Source of the DNA: Bacteroidia bacterium
GTDB lineage: Bacteria > Bacteroidota > Bacteroidia > Chitinophagales > UBA2359
NCBI GenBank assembly: GCA_030427245.1
Contig: JAUHXA010000034.1
Coordinates: 1-64,000 of the forward strand
DNA length: 64,000 nucleotides
Direction: 5' to 3'
Shown: positions 32,901-40,506 of the stretch, one piece after another
Layout: each line of letters begins with the position of its first letter
Numbering within the stretch: position 1 is the first letter of the stretch
Notes under the pieces: model-generated
Seen by the model: only the letters and a program-made list of their open reading frames with translations
What the model was told of the DNA's origin: nothing
Databases searched by the model: none
Translations under genes and position numbers: made by a program

Positions 32901-33645
32901 AGAAGCTTGGTACACCCTCAATGCAATTCCCGAAAACGATAAAGGTTTTGTAAGCTCTGCAACGAAACCTGCGACTGGACTCAATGCACTCAGCGAAGTT
33001 GAAAAGGCGCAGGGATGGAAGTTGTTGTTTGATGGAAAAAGCATGGAAGGATGGCACAACTACGGCAAGGAAACGGTTGGAAGCAGTTGGAGAGTGGAAG
33101 ATGGAGCGATGGTTTTGAATACAATCATGGGCGAAGATGGTAGCCACAAAGTAGAGGACGGTGGTGACATTGTGAGTGATGGAGAATTTGAGAACTTTGA
33201 ACTGACTTTGGAGTGGAAAATTCAGCCTTGCGGCAATAGTGGGATTTTCTACAATGTGGTAGAATCGGCTGAATACGATGCAGTTTGGCGAACTGCTCCT
33301 GAAATGCAGGTCTTGGACAATGTGTGTCACCCCGATGCGAAATATCCCAAACACCGAGCAGGCGATTTATACGACTTGATTTCGGTTAAATACGAAACGG
33401 TGAAACCTGCAGGTTCCTGGAATCAAGTTCGCATAGTTTCTAATAATGGCAAAGTAGAACATTGGCTGAACGGTCGAAAATTGGTGGAAACAGAAATGTT
33501 CACCCCTGAATGGGAGGAAATGATTGCAGGAAGCAAGTTCAAGGATATGCCCGCTTTTGGTAAGGCTCGCAAAGGTCACATTGCGCTGCAAGACCACAGC
33601 GACAAGGTTTGGTATCGCAATGTGAAGATTCGGGAATTGCAGTAG
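29950..33645 (+). CDS. Multidomain lipoprotein: cytochrome c, PA14, beta-propeller, DUF1080
   Basis: A 1231-residue lipoprotein (lipobox LFVFSC, lipidated Cys near 21). Five parts are visible. First is an N-terminal beta domain, about 38-250, without a recognised family. Second is a class I cytochrome c domain, about 262-345, with haem motif CKTCH near 274-278 and probable Met ligand near 322. Third is a PA14 carbohydrate-binding-like domain, about 375-510 (SDDGSMLYLNGKLLIDNDGPH). Fourth is a six-bladed sugar dehydrogenase-type beta-propeller, about 560-880 (GLRTPNGIGEGVDGELFVADNQGDW). Fifth is a C-terminal DUF1080/3-keto-disaccharide hydrolase jelly roll, about 1015-1231 (LFDGKSMEGWHNYG). 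This suggests periplasmic or surface carbohydrate oxidation coupled to electron transfer, possibly through 3-keto sugars. The domains are clear by motif; the combined function is inferred. Confidence 0.88.
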   Translation: MKSKILGSLLIASFLLFVFSCEDTPTTSHSSTKGKERPHSPWVFRSVLDTQARMLTLALDDKMWVAYHTDKASLDKAWSGGVIFQGAVYNTMHGPQPVSYGDAWMANKYENPWLLVKDHDATLLTSKYKGHRIKDDHVQLMYELQSPDGDKISVTEQVEHFNSGTHQQGLERIFTAENVPAGFNLALLVNISSISKAEDVETDGTLEVIQVTPRKLNSAVEGVDLDAKLILKESGSTRLAVKFLGIPFIINENNAKGEDEDLPKGAKLIAQNDCKTCHNTIKQTVGPAYREIARKYANSEDNRAFLFTKVKNGGKGVWGETPMTPHPEVPDEDIKEMIDYIMGMDAEEEAATAKETGGDSNMSLQESIVLEDNNALPGVLMTFWKDPKGVKKMNEVNFDAEPMFQTIVSNILIKSTDFTWIEENYIIRYEGYIEIPENDTYTFRMASDDGSMLYLNGKLLIDNDGPHGTEAVEGKAGLAKGTHALKVDFFQGGGGKSLSLQWKSSEKDKFEQVPISALLHHRSEQMPDSKYVAPASLNAPEIPGDGFPLEAVHPSYEVTQARPDDFTPKVAGMDFLDDGRLVVSTWDPVGGVYVLDNVASGDPSKITVKRIAEGLAEPLGLKVVDNEIYILQKQELTKLIDNDGDDIIDEYQAISQDWLTSANFHEFAFGLAYKDGYFYATLATAIEPGGASTNPQIPDRGKVAKISKETGDVEFIAHGLRTPNGIGEGVDGELFVADNQGDWLPSCKILHVKEGAWYGSRSVDYSGTEGVEATLPVVWLPQNEIGNSPSQPTYLNDGPYKGQMIHGEVTHGGLKRVFVEKVNDNYQGVVFRFTQGLEAGVNRIVWGPDGALYIGGVGSTGNWQHTGGLWYGLQRMKFKEDATFEMLAVRAKSNGFEIEFTEPLQEGDGWNPDDYQVKQWYYQPTENYGGPKMDEKPLPIQSVQVSEDRKKVFLELGGMKPEHVVYIRIATPFVSEKGRELWSSEAWYTLNAIPENDKGFVSSATKPATGLNALSEVEKAQGWKLLFDGKSMEGWHNYGKETVGSSWRVEDGAMVLNTIMGEDGSHKVEDGGDIVSDGEFENFELTLEWKIQPCGNSGIFYNVVESAEYDAVWRTAPEMQVLDNVCHPDAKYPKHRAGDLYDLISVKYETVKPAGSWNQVRIVSNNGKVEHWLNGRKLVETEMFTPEWEEMIAGSKFKDMPAFGKARKGHIALQDHSDKVWYRNVKIRELQ

Positions 33646-33771
33646 TTAAAATAGTCAAGCTTAGGAATAAAAGGTTGAACAAAGACGTTCTTTAAAATAA
33701 AACAACTTTTTTGTGAAAATTAACTTTTTTTCCTTACATAATTCTGACCTTTTTCCTATTTTAGCGACACT

Positions 33772-35649
33772 ATGAAAAAACAAATATTAAACATTTGCTT
33801 GATAGTAATATTCATTACTACTGTTATTTGTACACCTTCTGCTATGGGGCAGACGGATTCTTTGAAAAACCAAGAGGTGAAACCAAGTGAGAAAACCAAT
33901 AAGGTCTATACGGGCAATATTAGTTTTTCGAGTGACCCCAATGTAAATATTCAGCCACCACCTGAAACACATACACCTAGCCCTACTTATCAACAACAGA
34001 GTTATTATCCTTCTCAGTCTTACACAACTACGACGAGTAATATTGGTATCAACAATCCTTTCCAATATTATTCAGACGAACACTATCGAAGCCGAATCAA
34101 TAATCTGGCAAAACACTGCCAACTGCCGATTACTTATAACAAATACGTTCGTACTTTCATTGAGGTCTATACCCATAGAAAACGAGATGTTTCACAACGG
34201 ATACTCGGAAAGACGAATATCTATTTCCCCATTATCGAAAAAATATTTTTAGAAGAAGGTGTTCCTTTGGATTTGAAGTATTTGGCAGCTACCGAATCAG
34301 CGTTGAATCAACATGCGGTTTCGAGGGCAGGAGCCGTTGGTTTGTGGCAGTTTATGCGGGCAACAGGGAAAGAGAATGGTTTGACAATCAATTCTTATGT
34401 GGACGAACGATTGGATCCTTATAAATCAACCAAAGCAGCAGCTCGATTTTTCAAGAAATTGCATCGTAAATATGGTGATTGGTTTTTGGTCATTGCAGCT
34501 TATAACTGTGGGCCAGGAAATGTAAACAAAGCCATCCGCCGAACAGGAAAATATACTTATTGGGGAATACGCAAATACCTCCCTCGTGAAACAAGAGGTT
34601 ATGTACCTTCCTATATTGCCTGTGTCTATTTCATCAATTACTACTACGATCATTATCTTCAAGCAGAATATCCGCCTTATGGCACTGCTTATGCCAATGC
34701 TCAAACCGTACCTGTATATGGGCCTATGAATCTGGAAAGTATTTCAGCAGTAACGGGAGCAAATTTATTTGAATTGGAGCATCTCAATGCCAGCATGAAA
34801 AAACGTTATTTACCATCGGGTTATCGCTTCGACCTTCGATTACCCATTGGTTCAATAGCAGCTTTTCATGCCAATAGAGGAGGGATGAATAGCCAAATCA
34901 CCTATGCTCCAAATGCTCATGTGATGCCTGTTTCCTCGATTCCTACTACTACGAACCAGATTGTTCCAGCCAACACTTACAACTCCAATTCAGGAGCACC
35001 CATAGAGACGGCTCCTTCCGATCCTCGCATTTCTGCTACTTATACCAAAGCAGCAGACGGTACAATGATTCCCGTAAAGGCAAGCACTGCCTCTGTTTAC
35101 GGTGCAGTAAATAGTTACAATTCAACGATCAATACTACAACTTATCATCCACCTTCAACCTATTCCGCACCTGTAAAAACAGCTCCTCCCAAACCCACTA
35201 CCTCAAATATGACTAAGTTGACTTATACTGTCCAAAAGGGTGATAATGTGGGTTTTATATCAGAATGGTATGATTGTGGTGCAAGTCAGGTTCGCAGGTG
35301 GAACCGAATTAGTAACACGATTAGGGTTGGTCAGAAATTGATAATCTACAAGGATAACAAAGTGGCTCACAAATACAAAAATGTGAACAATATGACTTTT
35401 TCTGAAAAACAAAAATTTGCTTCAACAGGTGTTGCTCCTACAAGTGCTACTTCAAGAGTTGCTCGTTCTAATGATAGCACACCTTCTAGTAGCAATGTCA
35501 AAAAGTACCAAGTCAAAAAAGGGGATTCTTTGTGGTTGATAGCTCAAAACAATCCCGGCAATTCTATTGAAGCTCTGCGAAAATTGAATAAATTGGGGAG
35601 AAGTCATAAGTTGATGCCAGGGGCAACTTTGAAAATATATGCACCGTAA
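33772..35649 (+). CDS. MltD-like lytic transglycosylase with two LysM domains
   Basis: A 625-residue exported murein-cleaving enzyme. The N-terminus has a signal peptide (about 1-27) and a Pro/Ser/Thr/Gln-rich linker. The SLT catalytic domain covers about 140-290, with the catalytic glutamate E175 in AATESALNQHAVSRAGAVGLWQF and the later motifs VIAAYNCGPGNVNKAI and YVPSYIACVYF. Two LysM peptidoglycan-binding modules follow a low-complexity linker: about 483-526 (TYTVQKGDNVGFISEWY) and 577-625 (KYQVKKGDSLWLIAQNN). The first LysM is unusual in having a Cys (YDCGAS). The gene has its own intergenic regions on both sides. It probably remodels peptidoglycan in the periplasm. Confidence 0.93.
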   Translation: MKKQILNICLIVIFITTVICTPSAMGQTDSLKNQEVKPSEKTNKVYTGNISFSSDPNVNIQPPPETHTPSPTYQQQSYYPSQSYTTTTSNIGINNPFQYYSDEHYRSRINNLAKHCQLPITYNKYVRTFIEVYTHRKRDVSQRILGKTNIYFPIIEKIFLEEGVPLDLKYLAATESALNQHAVSRAGAVGLWQFMRATGKENGLTINSYVDERLDPYKSTKAAARFFKKLHRKYGDWFLVIAAYNCGPGNVNKAIRRTGKYTYWGIRKYLPRETRGYVPSYIACVYFINYYYDHYLQAEYPPYGTAYANAQTVPVYGPMNLESISAVTGANLFELEHLNASMKKRYLPSGYRFDLRLPIGSIAAFHANRGGMNSQITYAPNAHVMPVSSIPTTTNQIVPANTYNSNSGAPIETAPSDPRISATYTKAADGTMIPVKASTASVYGAVNSYNSTINTTTYHPPSTYSAPVKTAPPKPTTSNMTKLTYTVQKGDNVGFISEWYDCGASQVRRWNRISNTIRVGQKLIIYKDNKVAHKYKNVNNMTFSEKQKFASTGVAPTSATSRVARSNDSTPSSSNVKKYQVKKGDSLWLIAQNNPGNSIEALRKLNKLGRSHKLMPGATLKIYAP

Positions 35650-35798
35650 CAAAAGCAGAGTAAATATTAGAAAAAAATGACAAAAAAAATAATAGTTGCA
35701 AAAATTATTTCAATTGTTTTATAATCAATTAATTATTAAATTTGAAATTGTTTTTTGATTGCCGTTTTTCCTAAAATCGTAGTGACATAACTTTTTAA

Positions 35799-35831
35799 TT
35801 GAAAAAATATCCCATAATTGTTTTATATTTG
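35799..35831 (+). promoter_or_regulatory. Orphan promoter before a short terminated transcript
   Basis: TTG (35799-35801), a 22-base spacer and TATATTTG (35824-35831) match the Bacteroidota consensus. No coding start of a convincing gene follows closely. A strong terminator begins only 37 bases downstream. Confidence 0.6.
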
Positions 35832-35837
35832 CAACAA

Positions 35838-35905
35838 CAGAAATGGGAACAAATATTACATTTTAAAAGACTCTTTGAAATACGCAATCAAAGGGTCTTT
35901 TTTTT
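35838..35905 (+). ncRNA. Candidate small RNA of about 68 nt
   Basis: The predicted transcript runs from the promoter at 35799-35831 to the terminator hairpin at 35868-35898 and its T-run. It holds an unstructured 30-nt AT-rich 5' part followed by the hairpin. It resembles a minimal trans-acting sRNA or a terminated leader. No known RNA family was recognised and no short ORF with good features is present. Confidence 0.45.
35868..35905 (+). terminator. Strong rho-independent terminator
   Basis: AGACTCTTTGA (35868-35878) pairs with TCAAAGGGTCT (35888-35898) in an 11-bp stem with one G-T wobble and a 9-nt loop, followed by eight T (35898-35905). It lies over 200 bases beyond the transglycosylase stop. 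Confidence 0.85.
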
Positions 35906-36009
35906 GAAATATTTTAAGCACAAACACCCTCTTTATCTACCCAAATCCCGCCTTCAATCAAATAAAATTGTCTCCACCTATTCCTACAAATGTGGAGGCT
36001 CAAGTCTAA

Positions 36010-36174
36010 GTTTGTAGAGTCAATGGTGAACTTGTGGAGACTATGAATTTTGAGGAAAATCAGAATAATCAAAAAATAACGCATTGTTTCCCCAACCATA
36101 TATCTGCGGGAATCTATTTCATTGCAGTGAAAGTAGATGGACAGGTATTCAGACAAAAAGTAGTGAAAATGTAA
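36010..36174 (+). pseudogene. Remnant of a T9SS C-terminal sorting domain
   Basis: The frame between TAA (36007-36009) and TAA (36172-36174) encodes VCRVNGELVETMNFEENQ, then ISAGIYFIAVKVDGQVFRQK and VVKM, with the strand order and GIYFI...GQVFxxKVVK ending of a type A T9SS sorting domain. No start codon, signal peptide or passenger domain is attached, and upstream stops interrupt the frame. It looks like the 3' end of a lost secreted-protein gene. The 35650-36238 gap otherwise holds only the candidate small RNA unit. Confidence 0.5.
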
Positions 36175-36238
36175 GAAATGCTTCAAAATTTCTTCTAAAT
36201 TTACCCTCTTAATTTATGAAGAAAAACTCCAAGGTCAA

Positions 36239-38374
36239 ATGAACCCTCAATTAATCAATAAACTTTCCAAAGAACTCCGATTATCCGAAAATCAAGTAAA
36301 AGCTGTTTTACTGCTTTTTGAAGGTGGAGCTACTGTGCCTTTTATTGCCCGCTATCGAAAGGAAATGACCAACAGTCTCGATGAAGTACAAATAACCGCC
36401 ATTCGAGACGGAATGAACAAAATGCAAGACTTAGAAAAGCGGCGGGCAAGCATTTTGAAGTCCATTGAAGAACAGGGAAAACTGACTCCACAGTTGGAAA
36501 GGCAAATTCTGGAAGCAGAGGACATGACCCGTCTTGAAGATTTGTATTTGCCATTTAAAAGCAAACGGCGAACTCGTGCTACAATGGCAAAAGAAAAAGG
36601 CTTAGAACCACTTGCCAAAATGTTGATGAGTCAACAAAACGTAGATGTTGATAAAGCGGCTGCAAAATTTGTGGATGCCAAAAAAGAAGTAACCGATGAA
36701 GAGGAAGCATTGGCAGGGGCGAGGGACATCATTGCAGAATGGGTGAATGAAAGCCCCAAAGCACGAGCGAAAATGAGGAAATTGTTTGAACGAAAGGCTG
36801 CAATTCAAGCGAAGGTGGTTAAGGGGAAAGAAAAAGAAGCCGAAAAATTTAGGGATTACTTTGATTGGGATGAACCCTTGAAGCGAGTGCCTTCTCACCG
36901 ATTGTTGGCGATTTTGCGGGGTGTAAACGAAGGGTTTTTGCGCCTAAACATTGCGCCTCATCAAGACGATGCCCTGGAACTGTTGGACGATACTTTTTTA
37001 AAAGCCGACAATGAGGCTGCCGAGCAAGTACAAGAGGCCATCACTGATGCCTACAAACGATTGATGAAACCCTCTATCGAGACCGAAATTCGCAACGAAG
37101 CCAAAGCCAAAGCGGATGCCGATGCCATCAAAGTATTTACCACCAACCTGCGAGAACTGCTTTTGTCGCCTCCTTTGGGGCAAAAAAATGTAATGGCGAT
37201 TGACCCGGGATTCCGCACAGGCTGTAAAGTTGTTTGCTTAGACAAACAAGGACAACTCCTTCAATACACGACCATTTTTCCGCACGACCGCACGAGTTCT
37301 CGGCGATTTGAAGCCGTCAGTACGGTCGAAAAGTTGTGTAGAAAATACCAAATTGAAGCGATTGCAGTGGGCAACGGAACGGCAGGACGGGAAACGATGG
37401 AATTCGTCAAAAAAATTCACTTAGAGAATATTACTTTGGTGATGGTCAATGAAAGTGGAGCTTCGATTTATTCGGCCTCGGAAGTGGCAAGAGAAGAATT
37501 TCCCGACCACGATTTGACCGTTAGAGGTTCGGTTTCGATTGGTCGGCGATTGATGGATCCATTGGCAGAGTTGGTCAAGATTGACCCGAAATCCATTGGA
37601 GTCGGTCAATATCAACACGATGTCGACCAAAAACTCTTGCGTCAAAGTTTGGATGATACCGTAGTAAGTTGTGTGAACAGTGTGGGCGTGGAGGTGAATA
37701 CAGCAAGCAAGGAGCTTTTAACCTACCTTTCGGGTATCGGCCCAAAATTGGCACAAAACATTGTGGATTTTCGCAACGAACACGGGGCCTTCAAAAACAA
37801 AAAACAACTCAAAAAAGTATCGGGTTTGGGGCCTAAAGCCTTTGAACAATCGGCGGGTTTTATTCGCATTCGGAATGCTAAAAATCCTTTGGACGCAAGT
37901 GCAGTGCATCCCGAAAGTTATGGAATTGTGGAGCAGATGGCGAAAGATGTGGACGCAACGGTTTTGGACTTGGTGAAAAATGATGAATTGAGAAAACAAA
38001 TCAAACCCCAAAAATATGTCACCGAAACGGTTGGTTTGCCAACTCTCAATGACATTCTGCAAGAACTCGCCAAACCAGGTCGTGACCCTCGTGAACAGTT
38101 TGAACAACTTCAATTTCAAGATGGTATCAACAGTATTGAAGACTTAGAAGAGGGAATGGTTTTGCCTGGAATTATCACCAATGTTACCAACTTTGGAGCT
38201 TTTGTCGACATTGGTGTGCATCAAGATGGATTGGTACACATCAGCCAGATTACCAACCGTTTTATTCGAGACCCCAAACAGGTTGTGAAGGTAAATCAAA
38301 AAGTGAAAGTGAAGGTAATGACGGTAGATGTGGAAAGGAAAAGGATCAATCTGAGTATGAAAGAAGCAGAGTAA
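36239..38374 (+). CDS. tex: Tex family RNA-binding protein
   Basis: A 711-residue Tex-family protein, related to transcription accessory factor Tex/Spt6. Domains run in family order. The N-terminal helical region (1 to about 320) has VPFIARYRKEMTNSLDEVQI and LYLPFKSKRRTRATMAKEKGLEPLA. The YqgF/RuvX-like domain (about 320-450) has NVMAIDPGFRTGCKVVCLD. The helix-hairpin-helix DNA/RNA-binding part (about 495-560) has LLTYLSGIGPKLAQNIVDFR. The C-terminal S1 domain (about 635-708) has GIITNVTNFGAFVDIGVHQDGLVH. It is slightly shorter than E. coli YhgF (773). It acts in the cytoplasm, probably on transcribing polymerase or RNA. It is a single gene, convergent with the TPR protein gene. Confidence 0.95.
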   Translation: MNPQLINKLSKELRLSENQVKAVLLLFEGGATVPFIARYRKEMTNSLDEVQITAIRDGMNKMQDLEKRRASILKSIEEQGKLTPQLERQILEAEDMTRLEDLYLPFKSKRRTRATMAKEKGLEPLAKMLMSQQNVDVDKAAAKFVDAKKEVTDEEEALAGARDIIAEWVNESPKARAKMRKLFERKAAIQAKVVKGKEKEAEKFRDYFDWDEPLKRVPSHRLLAILRGVNEGFLRLNIAPHQDDALELLDDTFLKADNEAAEQVQEAITDAYKRLMKPSIETEIRNEAKAKADADAIKVFTTNLRELLLSPPLGQKNVMAIDPGFRTGCKVVCLDKQGQLLQYTTIFPHDRTSSRRFEAVSTVEKLCRKYQIEAIAVGNGTAGRETMEFVKKIHLENITLVMVNESGASIYSASEVAREEFPDHDLTVRGSVSIGRRLMDPLAELVKIDPKSIGVGQYQHDVDQKLLRQSLDDTVVSCVNSVGVEVNTASKELLTYLSGIGPKLAQNIVDFRNEHGAFKNKKQLKKVSGLGPKAFEQSAGFIRIRNAKNPLDASAVHPESYGIVEQMAKDVDATVLDLVKNDELRKQIKPQKYVTETVGLPTLNDILQELAKPGRDPREQFEQLQFQDGINSIEDLEEGMVLPGIITNVTNFGAFVDIGVHQDGLVHISQITNRFIRDPKQVVKVNQKVKVKVMTVDVERKRINLSMKEAE

Positions 38375-38434
38375 TTGCACTTTTTGTGGATGTTATCGCC
38401 CAGATATTTCTAATAGCATGTCTTCTTTTTACCA

Positions 38435-39292
38435 TTACCAATCTTTTTCAATCTTGATTCTATCCGCTTTTCCTTTTTGCCGATTCAACTTTTGCTGTAC
38501 CTTCAATTCCTCATTTTTAAGAGCCTCTAATAGGCGAGCGGCTTCTTCTTTGGTCAACTCGCGGGTTTCTTGAGGTTCAGCAGCTTGTTGTTGATTTTGC
38601 TCTTCACCACCTTCTTCTTTGTCTTTTTGTTGTTGCTGTTGTTCTTCGCTCTGTTCCTCCTTGTTTTGTTCTTGCTCTTGTTGGTTTTGTTCCTGTTCCT
38701 CCTGCTCTTCTTTTTCACCTTCCTTTTGTTCCTGCTCGTCTTGTTTTTCGCTGTCGTTTTCTTGCTTGTCTTCGTTTTGTTCCTGTTCGTTTTGGTCTTG
38801 ATTTTCGTTTTGTTGTTGTTCTTGCTGCTGTTGTTGCTCTTGTTGTTGTTTGAGCAATTGTTGAGCATACGCCAAATTGTAGCGAGTATCGGGGTCTTGG
38901 GAATTGTTGCGGAGGGCATTTTTATAAGCTTCAATGCTTTCCTTCAATTTGCTGTTTTTCAACAAGGCATTGCCTAAATTGTGATAGGCTTGTGCTTTTT
39001 CAGCAGACGTTTGCGCCATCTCTGCCGCTCGCTCAAAACGGGTAGCAGCCTCCTCAAAACGCTCTTGCTTGTACAAGGCATTGCCGAGGTTGAACACACT
39101 CGCCTCCAAATCGTTTTCGGGATTTTTGTTGATGCTCTTGCGGTAGTCAACTTCGGCTTCGCTAAAGTTTCCTTCTATATATTGTTGGTTGCCTTTTCGG
39201 ACTAAGGCACGCTCGTTTTGGGCAAAAATTGAAGCGAAATTGAAAAGAAGTAAACCTATAAAAGTGGATAAAAGTAATAATCGAATTTTCAT
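38435..39292 (-). CDS. BatC-like TPR protein with a Gln/Glu-rich tail
   Basis: A 285-residue exported protein. A signal peptide (MKIRLLLLSTFIGLLLFNFASIFAQ) is followed by three TPR motifs from about residue 27 to 130 (ALVRKGNQQYIEGNFSEAEVDYRKS, ASVFNLGNALYKQERFEEAATRFER, AQAYHNLGNALLKNSKLKESIEAYK). The C-terminal half is an extreme Gln/Glu/Asn/Lys low-complexity tract ending in ELKVQQKLNRQKGKADRIKIEKDW. That TPR-plus-tail layout matches BatC/BatE-type proteins of Bacteroidota aerotolerance operons, but no batA, batB or MoxR gene is adjacent here. The ATG at 39292 is chosen over 39394 because the signal peptide starts there. Function is inferred from layout only. Confidence 0.8.
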   Translation of the reverse strand: MKIRLLLLSTFIGLLLFNFASIFAQNERALVRKGNQQYIEGNFSEAEVDYRKSINKNPENDLEASVFNLGNALYKQERFEEAATRFERAAEMAQTSAEKAQAYHNLGNALLKNSKLKESIEAYKNALRNNSQDPDTRYNLAYAQQLLKQQQEQQQQQEQQQNENQDQNEQEQNEDKQENDSEKQDEQEQKEGEKEEQEEQEQNQQEQEQNKEEQSEEQQQQQKDKEEGGEEQNQQQAAEPQETRELTKEEAARLLEALKNEELKVQQKLNRQKGKADRIKIEKDW

Positions 39293-39429
39293 TTTCTTTC
39301 TGTATCTAAAATTGGAGTAAAAAGAACGATTGCTTAACGAAACGAAATGTAGGAAAGTTTTGTAAATCTGTTGATAAAAGAGTGGTAATTTCACTCCTTC
39401 AATTTTACTTCAAATAAATCTCAAAAATC

Positions 39430-40380
39430 ATGCTTCAAAAAAAAGTCCTTTTTATAGACCAAATGCACCCTTTCCTTCAAGAACAACTCACCGATTGGGG
39501 ATTCCACTGCGACCTTAAACATACAGCTTCAAAAGAAGAAATTGCCGCCATTCTCCATGAATACGAAGGCATTGCAGTGCGGAGCCGTTTGAAAATTACC
39601 GCCGATTTGATAGACAAAGCCACTCAATTGAAGTTCATCGCAAGAGCAGGCGCAGGTTTGGAATCCATAGATGTGGACTATGCCGAACAGAAAGGAATTG
39701 CTTGCTTGAGTTCACCCGAAGGTAATCGGGATTCGGTGGCAGAACACGCTATGGGAATGTTGCTGTCAATGTTAAACAATTTGAATCGCTCGAATCGAGA
39801 AGTGAAGCAAGGACTTTGGCGTAGAGAAGCGAACCGTGGAACGGAATTGATGGGCAAAACAGTGGGTATTGTAGGCTATGGTTATATGGGCAATGCCTTT
39901 GCCAAACGGCTGCAAGGTTTTGGTGTAGAGGTGATTGTCTACGACAAATTCAAAACCGATTATGGCAATGAGTATGCTCGTGCGGTCAGTTTGAAGGAAT
40001 TGCAGGAAAGGGCAGATGTGGTGAGTTTTCACATTTATTGGATTCCCGAAAACGACAAAATGGTGAACGATGCCTATTTAACCGCCTTCAAAAAGCCCAT
40101 TTACCTCATCAATACCGCAAGGGGCAAAATTTTGGAAACGACAGACTTGGTGAAGCACCTCAAAAGCGGCAAAGTTTTGGGCGCAGCTTTGGATGTGTTG
40201 GAGTACGAAGGTCATTCTTTTCACGAGTTCAATGTGGCGACTTTGCCCGAAGCTTTTCAGTATTTGACGGAGGCGGACAATGTGATTTTGTCGCCACACA
40301 TTGCAGGATGGACACATGAATCGGAATTGAAGCATGTACAGACTTTGGCGAAGAGAATAGGAGAGTTGTATGATTTTTAG
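39430..40380 (+). CDS. D-isomer-specific 2-hydroxyacid dehydrogenase
   Basis: A 316-residue NAD-dependent D-2-hydroxyacid dehydrogenase resembling phosphoglycerate dehydrogenases without the ACT domain. The substrate domain shows AVRSRLKITADLID and RAGAGLESIDVDYAEQKGIACLSSPEGNRDSVAEHAMGM, which carries the catalytic-site loop. The NAD-binding motif GIVGYGYMGNAFAKRL lies near residue 146, and the catalytic Arg is in NTARGKI near 234. The Glu is in LDVLEYEG and the catalytic His in SPHIAGWTHES near 291. The last is the usual HxxG/A pattern. It could be SerA-like or act on glyoxylate/hydroxypyruvate; no serine-pathway genes are adjacent. Confidence 0.9.
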   Translation: MLQKKVLFIDQMHPFLQEQLTDWGFHCDLKHTASKEEIAAILHEYEGIAVRSRLKITADLIDKATQLKFIARAGAGLESIDVDYAEQKGIACLSSPEGNRDSVAEHAMGMLLSMLNNLNRSNREVKQGLWRREANRGTELMGKTVGIVGYGYMGNAFAKRLQGFGVEVIVYDKFKTDYGNEYARAVSLKELQERADVVSFHIYWIPENDKMVNDAYLTAFKKPIYLINTARGKILETTDLVKHLKSGKVLGAALDVLEYEGHSFHEFNVATLPEAFQYLTEADNVILSPHIAGWTHESELKHVQTLAKRIGELYDF

Positions 40381-40404
40381 GTGATTTGTTTTTGTTCAAG
40401 TGTT

Positions 40405-40452
40405 GTCGCTCAACTGTTGACAAGGTTTTCAACCGTTGTCAAAGTTTCACTC
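40405..40452. repeat. Intergenic copy of a 48-bp repeat
   Basis: This sequence matches 40602-40649 at 44 of 48 positions. Internally it contains two direct near-copies of TCAACNGTTGNCAANGTTT about 20 bp apart. A third, inverted copy of the core lies at 40484-40500 (TTTGTCAACGGTTGAAA). The repeats fill most of the 126-bp gap between the convergent genes at 40380 and 40507. Confidence 0.8.
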
Positions 40453-40506
40453 AATAGTGAATACCTTGACAACACCCAACGGGTTTGTCAACGGTTGAAA
40501 CGGGAA

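Noticed and set aside
35799-36017. 72-codon frame MKKYPIIVLYLQQQKW on the plus strand
   Set aside because: It overlaps the promoter, the hairpin and the T-run at 35799-35905 and has no protein-like features.
38570-38977. Leu/Phe-rich 135-codon frame looking like a membrane protein
   Set aside because: It is the complement of the Gln/Glu-rich tract of the BatC-like gene, which explains its composition.
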